Source: Lewinellaceae bacterium
GTDB taxonomy: Bacteria; Bacteroidota; Bacteroidia; Chitinophagales; Saprospiraceae
Assembly (NCBI GenBank): GCA_020636445.1
Contig: JACJXV010000008.1
Location: forward strand, 30,154 to 94,153
Direction of reading: 5' to 3'
Length of the DNA stretch: 64,000 bases
Part shown: positions 25,701 to 33,638 of the stretch, one piece after another
How positions within the stretch are numbered: the stretch's first letter is position 1
Layout: the number at the start of each line of letters is the position of its first letter
Made by a program: the position numbers and the translations under genes
The notes under the pieces: model-generated
Seen by the model: only the letters and a program-made list of their open reading frames with translations
The model's database searches: none
Told to the model about the DNA's origin: nothing

Positions 25701-25708
25701 CAAAGGTA
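25701..25708 (-). promoter_or_regulatory. -7 element (TACCTTTG) upstream of recQ
   Basis: Exact TAnnTTTG on minus, 20 bp before the start, implying a very short leader. Confidence 0.5.
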
Positions 25709-25768
25709 AGGATAATAACAGGGTTTTGCTGCCCTTCACCAGTCTTCGGAATAGGCGAAGGGTAGCGA

Positions 25769-27439
25769 TTACAGATTACTTTTGCGATAACTTAGCCATG
25801 ACAAGCGCAGGAAAAGCACTCCGAGAAAAGCACTAAAACCATAACTCACCTGACTGGCGTGCAGGGCACCTGCTTCCTGGAAGGTAAAGCCCAGGTGGAT
25901 AATTCCCAGGGTCAGAATTCCCAGGATTAATTGCTGCCCGACCAGGTAAAGCATTTGGGTGCCCTGGCGGATTTCCGGGCTGCGAACGACGAGGTTTCCT
26001 GCACGAGCTTCTTCCAGGAAATTGCGCAGTTCTTTGGGGAGAGCGAGAGCATCTCCAGCTGTACGGCGCAGTACACGGGTGAGGGTGGTTAATAGCCCCC
26101 CCTTTTTGCCGGCGCTTATGAAGTTTTTCAAATAGGGCCGGATGACGTCCAGTGGATTCAAGCCCGGGGCTACGGTGATACAGATACCCAGCAAAAGGGT
26201 GAACATGCGGTTGAGCAGCACATAGTCTTTGGGAACCTGTACTGTTCCGGAAATACCCTGTAAACCCACCTCCCGCAGGAGTTTGACAAGGCTATTGTTA
26301 ACCGGATCAACCTGGATATCCTTAAAGTTGAGTCCCTGAATTCGAATTTCTTCCTGTAGGAAAGTGCGCATAGCCGTGATCATCTTGGCGGCCATTTCTT
26401 CCGCCTCCTGGCCTTCGGCTAAGAAGCCTATTTTTCGACTTACGGCAATCATGGTCGCCGTATCCTGCATGAGTATTGCTTCCAGTAATACGGGGATACC
26501 TTCTCTCAGTTGGGGGCTGAGTTCGGCAACAGCACCAAAATCAAGCAACACAAGGGTGCCATCTTGCCGAACCAGGACATTGCCAGGGTGCGGGTCGGCA
26601 TGGTAATACCCGTCACGGAAAACCATTTGGCAATAGCCTTTTAACAGGCGGCGGATAAGGGCCGGACGATCTATACCCCACAAATCCAATTGGTCAGTTT
26701 GGGTAATCTTAATCCCCTCGCTCCAACTGGTCGTAAGAACCCCCTCACTAGAAAGTTGGGGATGTACGGTGGGAACAGTCCAACCAGGCTCGCCGGCAAG
26801 CTGGTCACCAATACGTTTCATTGCCTGGGCTTCTTTTTGGAAATCGAGTTCTTCCTCAATCATTTGCCGTACCTGGGTATAGAGGTAATCCATGCCTTTG
26901 ATGTTGAAAAACCAGGCGGAGAGCCTGGTTAACCGGCGAATAATTTCCAGGTCCACCCGAGCTGTTTGGGCAATATGAACATGCTGAACTTTGACGGCTA
27001 CGGCGGTTCCGTCGGGAAGCCAGGCCCGGTGGACCTGGCCGATTGAGGCAGCGGCTACCGGGTTTTCTTCCATTTTCTGGAACAGCACTTCCGGTGGCTG
27101 GCCTAGTTCCTGGATTATTCGTTGGCGGACCTCTGAAAAAGGTCGCGGGGGCACGCGGTCCTGCAATTCTTCGAGGGGTTGTTGAAAAGCCTCCGGGAGG
27201 AAAGTTCCGAGCACAGAAAGTAATTGGCCGACCTTGATAAATAAACCATTGAGCGCTAATATCGTGCGCTTAATCCGTTGGGCATTCCGAATATGCAGCG
27301 CCGTAATTCGGCGGTCAAAATAGGCCTGTCCCCATAGCCTGCGGGCCAGTAAAAGACGCAGGTAGCTTACGATTATAATCGTTGCCGTCCAGTAAGCTTT
27401 GCGAACACGGTGGTTCCGCCGGTAAATACCCTGCGCCAT
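25769..27439 (-). CDS. ABC1/UbiB (AarF) atypical kinase family protein
   Basis: A 556-residue membrane-associated UbiB-type protein. The family-specific KxGQ segment is LFIKVGQLLSVLGTFLPEAF, the Ala-rich nucleotide loop is NPVAAASIGQVHRA, the VAVKVQ lysine follows, and HADPHPGNVLVRQDG plus LLDFGAVAELS give the catalytic loop and DFG-like metal site. Two hydrophobic helices close the C-terminus. UbiB proteins support quinone biosynthesis; in this menaquinone maker a role in quinone or isoprenoid lipid handling is plausible but inferred. Single gene. Confidence 0.92.
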   Translation of the reverse strand: MAQGIYRRNHRVRKAYWTATIIIVSYLRLLLARRLWGQAYFDRRITALHIRNAQRIKRTILALNGLFIKVGQLLSVLGTFLPEAFQQPLEELQDRVPPRPFSEVRQRIIQELGQPPEVLFQKMEENPVAAASIGQVHRAWLPDGTAVAVKVQHVHIAQTARVDLEIIRRLTRLSAWFFNIKGMDYLYTQVRQMIEEELDFQKEAQAMKRIGDQLAGEPGWTVPTVHPQLSSEGVLTTSWSEGIKITQTDQLDLWGIDRPALIRRLLKGYCQMVFRDGYYHADPHPGNVLVRQDGTLVLLDFGAVAELSPQLREGIPVLLEAILMQDTATMIAVSRKIGFLAEGQEAEEMAAKMITAMRTFLQEEIRIQGLNFKDIQVDPVNNSLVKLLREVGLQGISGTVQVPKDYVLLNRMFTLLLGICITVAPGLNPLDVIRPYLKNFISAGKKGGLLTTLTRVLRRTAGDALALPKELRNFLEEARAGNLVVRSPEIRQGTQMLYLVGQQLILGILTLGIIHLGFTFQEAGALHASQVSYGFSAFLGVLFLRLSWLSYRKSNL

Positions 27440-27786
27440 TAGTGAAAATTAAAAAGAAGTTTGTAAGCCCTTTAAAAACAGTAAAACGCTCATTAAGGTT
27501 ATGAAAGAGAGGGGTTACTTTGCGTTAAAGTATCAGCTCTGGGTAAGGAAAAACAGGAGCAGAACTGATGAAAGAGTTGCTTGATTGGAAAGAACCTGGC
27601 AGCTCAGCCCTTGTGGAAATGGTTTGGGCCAGCGGTCGTTTCATTGGTTTTCATGCCGAACAATAGGCCGCTCCATGTTTTAACGCGCCACCGATAAAGG
27701 TTTACCCCGACGCAGTCAGGGCTGACCCGCCGAAGGCGGACAAGTTTCTGCCCCCGAGGCAGTAGGAGCAAGTTTTCAATTTTTTA

Positions 27787-27811
27787 CCCGCCGTAGCCTG
27801 GCGAAGGCGGG
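27787..27811. repeat. Dispersed hairpin repeat (CCCGCCGTAG / AGGCGGG), copy 1
   Basis: 25 nt with CCCGCC/GGCGGG arms. Copies at 52198-52222 and 60871-60895 differ by only one to three bases. Confidence 0.75.
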
Positions 27812-27906
27812 CCAATTTCTAACTCAGGAAGCGGTCAGAATCATTATCACCACCCTTAACTTCTCAGTTGACTAAGCACTAATGCCCCTGCACAGCCATA
27901 AAGGGC

Positions 27907-27941
27907 AAAAAAAAAGCGGACCGTTGGGCCCGCTTCTTTTT
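27907..27941. terminator. Terminator after the 62-aa protein gene
   Basis: On the minus strand, stem AAGCGGGCCC / GGTCCGCTT is followed by a run of nine T; about 11 bp past the stop. Confidence 0.82.
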
Positions 27942-27951
27942 CCGTTGTTAA

Positions 27952-28140
27952 TTACTCGGTGGCTTCTGCCGCTTCGAGTACTTCAGGGTTTATTACCTCG
28001 TATAAGCCATCCTCCATGCGGGCCATGAACTCCTTGCGGGGTACGGGCATGTCACGGTTGAGGGATAGTAATTTTATGGTGATAGTATTCGAAGTTTCCC
28101 GAACAATTTTGACTTTAATACTTCTGGCTTCCATGTGCAT
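27952..28140 (-). CDS. Small hypothetical protein, 62 aa
   Basis: 62 residues, charged, starting MHMEARSIKVKIVRETSNTI. A likely two-strand start leads to a Pro/Arg/Lys centre (MPVPRKEFMARMEDG) and an acidic tail (NPEVLEAAEATE). No family recognised. Support for coding comes from its own strong terminator just downstream and from lying in line with two other small genes on the same strand (28175 and 28444). It may be a small regulatory or RNA-associated protein, but that is a guess. Confidence 0.6.
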   Translation of the reverse strand: MHMEARSIKVKIVRETSNTITIKLLSLNRDMPVPRKEFMARMEDGLYEVINPEVLEAAEATE

Positions 28141-28174
28141 TTTGTTTAGTGATTAATAGAAAAGGGATGTAAAA

Positions 28175-28387
28175 TCAGGCCCCAAGGGCTACGCCAACGC
28201 TGAGGTCAATGAATTTTTTTCCATCCCAGCGACCCAACCATTCTACCTCTTTGCCAAGTTCGACATAATGCTGGCAGGCTAATAATGCAGCCTCTTTACT
28301 TTTGCGGTAAATGGTGATGTTGTTGGGTTGGGTTTTGATGGTGAAATAGTACTTACCAACTCCCCATTCAAAATTCTTTCTGCGCAT
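28175..28387 (-). CDS. Small hypothetical protein, 70 aa
   Basis: 70 residues: a basic start (MRRKNFEWGVGKYYFTIK), beta-like N-terminal half (PNNITIYRKS), one helix (KEAALLACQHYVELGKEVEW) and a short strand at the end. The pattern is that of a small single-domain cytoplasmic protein; no family named. It sits 34 bp upstream of the 62-aa gene and 56 bp downstream of the cold-shock gene, all on minus, so a short operon led by the cold-shock gene is plausible. Confidence 0.6.
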   Translation of the reverse strand: MRRKNFEWGVGKYYFTIKTQPNNITIYRKSKEAALLACQHYVELGKEVEWLGRWDGKKFIDLSVGVALGA

Positions 28388-28443
28388 TTTAAAAAAGTTT
28401 ACGTGAAAAATATCAAAGGTACTTGTAGTGCGTGACGGAAGAC

Positions 28444-28692
28444 TTAGCCTTGCAAGCGAACGCGAACGGCCTCGAGGCCTTTTGCGTTTTGCTTTAATTC
28501 GAAGGCTACCTGGTCTCCGGGTTTCACGGGTTCCTCTAATTGGGTAACGTGCATAAATACATCGCTATCCAATTCGGGGGTTTCAATGAACCCATATCCG
28601 TTCCGACGGTTAAAAAATTTTACTTTACCAGTTTGCGCAGCAGCTTGGCTGCTACCAAACCACGTGCGAACACGATGTAATAATCCTTGCAT
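28444..28692 (-). CDS. Cold-shock domain protein
   Basis: An 82-residue CspA-type single-strand nucleic-acid binding protein with an extra ~18-residue N-terminal piece (MQGLLHRVRTWFGSSQAA) before the domain. RNP1 reads NGYGFIETP instead of the usual KGFGFI, and RNP2 is DVFMHVTQL. The barrel continues through VKPGDQVAFELKQNAKG. Members melt RNA structure or act as chaperones and need not be cold-induced. The N-terminal extension is amphipathic and unusual for the short CspA class. Likely first gene of the three-gene small-protein cluster. Confidence 0.9.
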   Translation of the reverse strand: MQGLLHRVRTWFGSSQAAAQTGKVKFFNRRNGYGFIETPELDSDVFMHVTQLEEPVKPGDQVAFELKQNAKGLEAVRVRLQG

Positions 28693-28793
28693 GGTAGTGC
28701 AATTTTAGGTGGTTAATGAATCGCTGTTCACCTAAAAAGCGGTGGTAGAAAATGCCTCACACCAGGAAACAGCGAATGAAATTGTAGGACTCT

Positions 28794-29966
28794 CTAGTCC
28801 CGGGCTGGTTGCCAATTGCCGGTCTGCGTTAATACCTGCAACCAAAAATGAAGCCCGCTCACTAAAAGCTCGTCCGGAAAATCATAGTCAGGACGATGAA
28901 GGGCTGGATGATCTTCTCCTGCGCCCAAACCCACCATGGCTCCGGGATAAGACTGCGTAAATGCTCCGAAATCTTCGCCCCAGCGCATAGGTTCCGGACT
29001 ATTGCAGTTCGGGATTACTCCATGGTTCATGGCTTTTTTGAGCAGTTCAACCGCTGCGGGATCATTACAACTGGCGGTAAATGCTTCCGTCCAGTAATAA
29101 TCAAGGGCAAGGTCATCGCGCCTGGCTAATGCAGCAGCCGTTTTCAGGAGCTTTTGAGCTACGCTTTCCATGCTAGCCTCTGACCAGGTACGCAAGGTTA
29201 GGTGTAATTCGCCATACCCGGCGGCTGTTCCATAAGCAGGAGAACCTAATAGTTGATGGACCGGGGTAATGAGGCAAAAGTCAGGTTCTGCGGCGTTGCT
29301 TACCTCTATCGCAGGAAGTTGTAAGACCAGCTCTGCCATTGTTCGTACCGGGTTTTTACCCTTTTCCGGTTCTGCAGCGTGAGCGGTTTTGCCCTGCCAG
29401 CGGAGTACCAGGCTTTTTACCGCAGCATTGAAAGGGCCCTTTCGCCATACTACCTGACCAACCGGATACCCGGGTAGGTTGTGTAGGGCAAAAACCCAAT
29501 CTGGTTTTACACTTTGCCAACGAGCATCTGCTAATACCTCTTGAGCTCCTTGCCCCGTTTCTTCAGCTGGTTGAAAAAGGAGCAACACTTTTCCCCGGTG
29601 GGGTGGATGTTGCTGGAGCGTCGCTGCCAGGCCTAATAAAATACTCATATGCCCATCATGTCCACATAAGTGGGCTGTATCGGGAATGATTGAGCGGTGC
29701 GCAAAAACATTAGATTCAGCGATGGGTAGTGCATCAAGCTCTGCACGAATTAAAGTGCAAGGCCCCGGCTGGTTGCTCTCAAAAATGCCCATGACTCCGG
29801 TTCCGCCCAGATTTTCAATTACTGCATCTGCCGTGCATTTCTGTATGAATTGGGCAATACGAGTAGCTGTTTGAACTTCCTGGCCAGAAACTTCCGGTAA
29901 GGAGTGTAACTGGTGACGCCAGGAAAGCATCAGTGCTGACTGGTTTTGTGCTATCGTTGCTATCAT
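28794..29966 (-). CDS. M20 family amidohydrolase
   Basis: A 390-residue metal-dependent amidohydrolase of the M20D type (IAA-amino acid, hippurate or N-acyl amino acid hydrolases). Visible are RAELDALPI (first metal ligand region), HLCGHDGHMSILLG, FQPAEETGQGAQEVL with the catalytic Glu pair, and WGEDFGAF / GAGEDHPALHRPDYDF near the C-terminus, which supplies the last ligand. The dimerisation lid lies between about 180 and 290 (WQGKTAHAAEPEKGKNP). No signal peptide. Monocistronic as far as can be seen. Substrate open. Confidence 0.92.
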   Translation of the reverse strand: MIATIAQNQSALMLSWRHQLHSLPEVSGQEVQTATRIAQFIQKCTADAVIENLGGTGVMGIFESNQPGPCTLIRAELDALPIAESNVFAHRSIIPDTAHLCGHDGHMSILLGLAATLQQHPPHRGKVLLLFQPAEETGQGAQEVLADARWQSVKPDWVFALHNLPGYPVGQVVWRKGPFNAAVKSLVLRWQGKTAHAAEPEKGKNPVRTMAELVLQLPAIEVSNAAEPDFCLITPVHQLLGSPAYGTAAGYGELHLTLRTWSEASMESVAQKLLKTAAALARRDDLALDYYWTEAFTASCNDPAAVELLKKAMNHGVIPNCNSPEPMRWGEDFGAFTQSYPGAMVGLGAGEDHPALHRPDYDFPDELLVSGLHFWLQVLTQTGNWQPARD

Positions 29967-30116
29967 AGATGATCTTTAAAGTAAGATCCGAAAATTGCCG
30001 CGATAACACCAAAGTTCGCCGAATTTCCTGTTCAGGAGCAAAGCCTGGTAATATATATAGTGGTGTTCCGGGTTGTCAAAGCTTAGTGAGCTCGTTTGCC
30101 CACTGCAGGGGATGAA

Positions 30117-30314
30117 TTATAAAGCATCCATTTCCCGTTGCTTCTCTTCTCGATATGCTGCTTTGAGCATTTCGTGGCGGCGCTTAACCGAGGGCTTTAC
30201 GTATTCCCGGCGGCGCCGAATTTCTTGCATTACCTGGGTGTTGCGAAATTTACGTTTGTAACGACGGAGGGCGCGATCAATGCTCTCGCCATCCTTTACT
30301 TCAATAATTAGCAT
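30117..30314 (-). CDS. rpsU: 30S ribosomal protein S21
   Basis: A 65-residue bS21: MLIIEVKDGESIDRALRRYK followed by the basic RRRREYVKPSVKRRHEM helix and an R/K/E-rich end, as in other bS21 proteins. bS21 sits near the anti-Shine-Dalgarno in the 30S platform; in Bacteroidota it is part of the pocket that occludes that sequence, which fits the lack of strong SD motifs before genes in this window. Single gene. Confidence 0.97.
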   Translation of the reverse strand: MLIIEVKDGESIDRALRRYKRKFRNTQVMQEIRRRREYVKPSVKRRHEMLKAAYREEKQREMDAL

Positions 30315-30955
30315 AGTTTGTTTTTAAAGGTTTTTTACTGTTTCTTTTTGGGAAAAATTTGCCGGAGACACTTTACAGGTAGGCAGAAGAGGTTTTGCCA
30401 TTATGGCAAAAGAAATGTAAAGCCTATCCGAAAGAGAAGCTTTACCTGCTGAGAACCAAAGTGATACTACAGAAGTAGTAGTAAGAATGGCAGATTGTTT
30501 TCTATAGAAACTATTATTGTAACGCCCAGGTGGGAAAAATAGTTTCTGTACAGGCAAAAAAACTGCCCGCCATAGGTAGGTAAACTGTTATCGATGGATG
30601 GTATTGGGTTACGGGTTACTGGTTACTGGTTACTGGTTACTGGTTACTGGTTACTGGTTACTGGTTACTGGTGCCTGGCCCCGACTGCGTCGAGGGTAAA
30701 TTTCTGGTTTCTGGTTTCTCGTTGTTGATGCCTAAATAACGTTGACCGTTAATCGTTTTCTGGTGACTGAAAATCGTTGAATTGACGCCTGGTACTTGGT
30801 TTTTCTGATTTCTTGATTTCTTTTCACAGCCCACTGATAAACGTTGACCGTTACTCTTTACTCGGGTTCTGCTCACTGCTCACTCCTCACCGCTCACTGA
30901 AAAACATTGGGCGGTGTAACTAAAATTAGGTCTACCTAATACAGAACAAGTCCCG
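30315..30955. other. 641-bp gap dominated by heptamer repeats
   Basis: Leader DNA of rpsU (30315-30560), then the 7-bp periodic block at 30606-30905. No gene. Confidence 0.75.
30606..30905. repeat. Tandem and degenerate heptamer block
   Basis: About eight perfect copies of GGTTACT (30614-30671) run into degenerate 7-mers that keep register: TTTCTGG x3 (about 30700), CGTTGAC-CGTTAAT-CGTTTTC (30740s), TTCTGAT-TTCTTGA, CGTTGAC-CGTTACT-CTTTACT and TGCTCAC-TGCTCAC-TCCTCAC-CGCTCAC (30860-30900). Confidence 0.85.
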
Positions 30956-31405
30956 CTATTCCTGAGGCGAAGCGGGGCCCTTCGGATCGAAAAGCTCTGC
31001 TAACCAGTGGAGTGAGGCCTGGAGCTGAACAAACTCCTCTGCGTCTAGTTGGGATAGCCTGCGGTTGAGGGCATCCAGGAGGGAAACGGGAAGATTTTCC
31101 AGCAAGTTTTCACCTTGAGGACTTAATTGAAGCAGGCGTAAGCGCCGATCATTGGCTGGGGGAGACTTGACGATTAGTCCTTTTTTTTCCAGCCGGGTGA
31201 TGATTCCGGTTACGGTACTGGCATTCAAACTCAGGTAGTCTTTAATGGTTTTTTGGGAGGCTCCCTGACTTTGATTGGCTTGCAGAAACCGCAGTGTTAG
31301 CAATTGGGGTAAGCTGATGCCATGGTTGTTTTCCAGGCGTTTACTTTCCAGGTTTATACTGCGAACGATCCGGCGAATCGCCGTTATAATTGCCGTTTGG
31401 TCCAT
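30956..31405 (-). CDS. MarR family transcriptional regulator
   Basis: A 149-residue winged-helix MarR regulator. The recognition region is SLNASTVTGIITRLEKKGLI, with the wing SPPANDRRLRLLQLSPQG; dimerising helices lie at both ends. MarR proteins usually bind palindromes near their own promoter. It starts 12 bp after the stop of the DUF502 gene on the same strand, so the two probably share a transcript. Ligand unknown. Confidence 0.9.
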   Translation of the reverse strand: MDQTAIITAIRRIVRSINLESKRLENNHGISLPQLLTLRFLQANQSQGASQKTIKDYLSLNASTVTGIITRLEKKGLIVKSPPANDRRLRLLQLSPQGENLLENLPVSLLDALNRRLSQLDAEEFVQLQASLHWLAELFDPKGPASPQE

Positions 31406-31417
31406 CTGTTTAAAGAG

Positions 31418-32095
31418 CTAGGCTTGGCGAAACTCAGGGTTAGTGTCATTGGGCTTGCTTGGTGCCGCAGGTAATTCATCCGTTGGTGTTGCAAACAAAG
31501 AATCAGCACCAGCACCCACCGCGAGGATGACCCGCATGGCATCTTCTACCCCGACAGGTAACGTGGTGGTTTGGCTACGGTCCACAAAAAAAATAAATCC
31601 ATTGGTTGGGTTGGGACCGGTGGGAACAAAAACAGAAAGCCGGTTGTCGGGGAGTTCGGAGGCAACAAACCCCAACATGCGGGTGGGGCTATTGTATACA
31701 TCCACCAGCACGACTTCGCCGAAAGGGGTGCGGCGGCCTTTGCCGAAGAACTGTTGTACTGTATCTCGCAGCACCTTATATAAGGGCAGGGATTCAATTA
31801 GTCGTTTATCGGCTTGCATAAAGAAATACCGCCCCAGGCGGGTTCGAACGACCAGGCCTACCAAAAAGAAAAACAACAGGACAATAGCCAGTGCAATCAG
31901 GTCCAACACCCAGGTGGCCAGGGTCACCGATTCAAAAAGGTGTTTAATGGGGTTCAGCAGATTGGAAATAAATCGGAACACCAATCTGACAATAAAGAGG
32001 AATAGCGTAAACGGTAGAACAACGACCAGTCCACCGAAGACAGTGGTTAGGAAGAAATGTTGGAACCGTCGCCAAAAAGATTTTTTAGGTTGCAT
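31418..32095 (-). CDS. DUF502 family membrane protein
   Basis: A 225-residue DUF502 protein. Two membrane helices lie near residues 11-34 (FFLTTVFGGLVVVLPFTLFL) and 60-82, followed by a soluble domain with the family's RLIESLPLYKVLRDTVQQFFG, VVLVDVYNSPTRMLGFVASE and VFVPTGPNPTNGFIFFV segments. Function is not established (COG2928). A perfect TATCTTTG -7 element is 20 bp before the ATG, and the MarR gene follows. Confidence 0.93.
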   Translation of the reverse strand: MQPKKSFWRRFQHFFLTTVFGGLVVVLPFTLFLFIVRLVFRFISNLLNPIKHLFESVTLATWVLDLIALAIVLLFFFLVGLVVRTRLGRYFFMQADKRLIESLPLYKVLRDTVQQFFGKGRRTPFGEVVLVDVYNSPTRMLGFVASELPDNRLSVFVPTGPNPTNGFIFFVDRSQTTTLPVGVEDAMRVILAVGAGADSLFATPTDELPAAPSKPNDTNPEFRQA

Positions 32096-32115
32096 AACGA
32101 GTCCCTGTTTAGCTG

Positions 32116-32123
32116 CAAAGATA
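32116..32123 (-). promoter_or_regulatory. -7 element (TATCTTTG) upstream of the DUF502 gene
   Basis: Exact TAnnTTTG on minus, about 20 bp before the start. Confidence 0.5.
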
Positions 32124-32245
32124 ACAGATTCAGGCAGGAAGGTAGATTCTTGTGCGCAGTGATAAAAATCATATCTACCCGGGGTGAAAAATCAGTGCAA
32201 TTCAATAGAAAGAAAGATACATTCTAGGCAGTAAAAATAATCACC

Positions 32246-32770
32246 ATGTGGGTTTGGGTATTACTCCTGATACTGGGGGTAGGTTTAGTGTGGTTATTGT
32301 TTGCCCCGTGGATCTTAATCATTAACTCTACGCGAAGGCAATATCGGTTGACGTGGCGTTCCGTAGGATATGTAGAGATTATTCCCGAGAAAGATGATTT
32401 ACTTATATCCCTCTGGTGGTGGTTTGGCCATCGGCAGTGGTCTTTGCTGCGGTTGCTGGCACAAAGGCCCCGTTCTGCGGAGAAGCAACCCAGGGCTCTG
32501 CAAAAAGCTAAAGCCAAAAGATCCCGATGGGGGGCATTTCGCCGCTGGCGTCGGGTACTTACCAGTTTTCAAGTCCGGCGCTGGTGGTTGAATATCGATA
32601 CGAATGACTATGTGCTCAATGCATATCTCTTTCCAGTTTTGTACTTGTTGCCATTCACCCGACAGCATCTGAATATCAACTTCCAACAACAATTTGACGT
32701 GGAAATTGACGTTCGCAACTCGCTGGGACGAGTACTTTGGGCATTTTTTAATCCATTTCTTCACGATTAA
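32246..32770 (+). CDS. Membrane protein resembling DUF2953/YtfI
   Basis: 174 residues: one N-terminal membrane helix (VWVLLLILGVGLVWLLFAPW), then a basic cytoplasmic or periplasmic linker (RPRSAEKQPRALQKAKAKR) and a C-terminal domain with WWLNIDTNDYVLNAYLFPV and QHLNINFQQQFDVEIDVRN. This layout, and the position 10 bp before a GerW/YtfJ gene, parallels the ytfI-ytfJ pair of Bacillus, where YtfI is a DUF2953 protein. I base the call partly on that context, so it is tentative. Confidence 0.65.
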   Translation: MWVWVLLLILGVGLVWLLFAPWILIINSTRRQYRLTWRSVGYVEIIPEKDDLLISLWWWFGHRQWSLLRLLAQRPRSAEKQPRALQKAKAKRSRWGAFRRWRRVLTSFQVRRWWLNIDTNDYVLNAYLFPVLYLLPFTRQHLNINFQQQFDVEIDVRNSLGRVLWAFFNPFLHD

Positions 32771-32780
32771 CTATTGTGCC

Positions 32781-33161
32781 ATGAGAACCAATTTTGAAGA
32801 ACTTCTTCCTAGAGTTACTGACTTTCTCCGTTCGGAAGCAAAAACCGAAACGGTAGTTGGCGAACCCTTCTTACTAGGTGATTTCCACTGCGTTCCGGTA
32901 ATCCGCGTTGGCATGGGCTTCGGCTCAGGTGCCGGCGAAGGAGATATAGCTAAGCGCAACTCCCATGGAGAAGGTATGGGCTTTGCCGGAGGCTTGGGTG
33001 TTGAACCTATTGGCTTCCTGGTTTCACGCGGCGAAAAGGTTGCTTTTGTTCCGACGAAAGAACCTGGCGCTTTGAATGCAGCTTTTGAAAAACTTCCTGT
33101 ACTTCTCGAAAAGTTCATGGAAATGCGCAAGGAAAACGTACTGGAACCTATGCACAACTAG
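32781..33161 (+). CDS. GerW/YtfJ family protein
   Basis: 127 residues that match the YtfJ/GerW family: VGEPFLLGDFHCVPVIRVGMGFGSG split around the conserved FHCVPV core, a Gly-rich GAGEGDIAKRNSHGEGMGFAGG loop, GVEPIGFLVSRG, and the final helix ending LLEKFMEM. GerW is known from spore-formers, where it is needed for germination, but the family is wider. The start at 32781 is chosen because the conserved region begins right after; a longer frame overlaps the preceding gene. It is co-directional with, and 10 bp from, the DUF2953-like gene. Confidence 0.88.
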   Translation: MRTNFEELLPRVTDFLRSEAKTETVVGEPFLLGDFHCVPVIRVGMGFGSGAGEGDIAKRNSHGEGMGFAGGLGVEPIGFLVSRGEKVAFVPTKEPGALNAAFEKLPVLLEKFMEMRKENVLEPMHN

Positions 33162-33203
33162 CTGGAATTCATCCGGCGATGGCTTAGTCCAGATTTGCGT
33201 TAG

Positions 33204-33365
33204 TAAGTGATGGGTCATTATTATGTATAAGCTTTGTTCAGTGCAATTTTGGGGTTCAACAAGGCAAAAAACGCAGGCGACGCAGCGCGTCGGCGAGGCT
33301 TTTTAACGACGTGGAAGCCCAAAAGGGCCTGAAATAAGGTATAGATAATATTGTCCCATCACTTA
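33204..33365. repeat. MITE-like element C with ~26-bp imperfect TIRs
   Basis: Left end TAAGTGATGGGTCATTATTA, right end (reverse complement) TAAGTGATGGGACAATATTA; 23 of the first 26 bases agree. The inside is non-coding and GC-rich (GCAGGCGACGCAGCGCGTCG). If the outer TA is a target duplication, the element is 33206-33363 and would suit an IS630/Tc1-like mover. Confidence 0.65.
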
Positions 33366-33424
33366 AACCTTTGTTTTCTATTTCTTATGTTGTGGTAAGT
33401 TTAGCCAGTTTACCGTGTGTGGTG

Positions 33425-33546
33425 TGCATTACTAAACTGTAATGCATGGTGGGAGAGTAGTTACTGATTTTTCGGTAACTACTTTCCTTATTTATAGGTT
33501 ATTGGAAAAAAACGCATAGGTAACCGGGAATCCCCAAGTCCCGGTT
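33425..33546 (+). promoter_or_regulatory. Three consecutive stem-loops upstream of mscS
   Basis: TGCATTA...TAATGCA (33425-33446), AGTAGTTAC...GTAACTACT (33456-33483) and AACCGGGA...TCCCGGTT followed by TCTT (33522-33546). The last could be a terminator ahead of the mscS promoter. Confidence 0.4.
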
Positions 33547-33571
33547 TCTTGCACCATCCCGGGAATAGGCC

Positions 33572-33579
33572 TACTTTTG
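33572..33579 (+). promoter_or_regulatory. -7 element (TACTTTTG) upstream of mscS
   Basis: Exact TAnnTTTG on plus, 59 bp before the ATG. Confidence 0.5.
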
Positions 33580-33638
33580 TTCCCGTTAATCCATTATTTC
33601 CGTAGAGCACTAATTGTTTATTGCCAGAAAATTGTCAA

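Larger units (their letters stand above)
27440..27951. other. Repeat-bearing spacer
   Basis: No credible gene. It contains the dispersed 25-nt hairpin CCCGCCGTAG...AGGCGGG (27787-27811), an element-A-like end TTGACTAAGCACTA (27868-27881) and the terminator of the following small gene (27907-27941). Near-copies of this hairpin plus end pair recur at 60871-60960. Confidence 0.65.
33162..33638. other. Gap before mscS with a TIR element and three hairpins
   Basis: Contains a 162-bp inverted-repeat element (33204-33365), hairpins at 33425-33446, 33456-33483 and 33522-33546, and a TACTTTTG -7 element (33572-33579). No gene. Confidence 0.7.

Noticed and set aside
30606..30671. CRISPR-like direct repeats (GGTTACT)
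   Set aside because: The unit is 7 bp with no spacers, so it is a simple tandem repeat; no cas genes in the window.
31443..32162. 239-codon plus-strand open frame opposite DUF502
   Set aside because: The Ser/Thr/Arg-rich composition is typical of a reverse-strand shadow, and DUF502 motifs on the other strand are clear.
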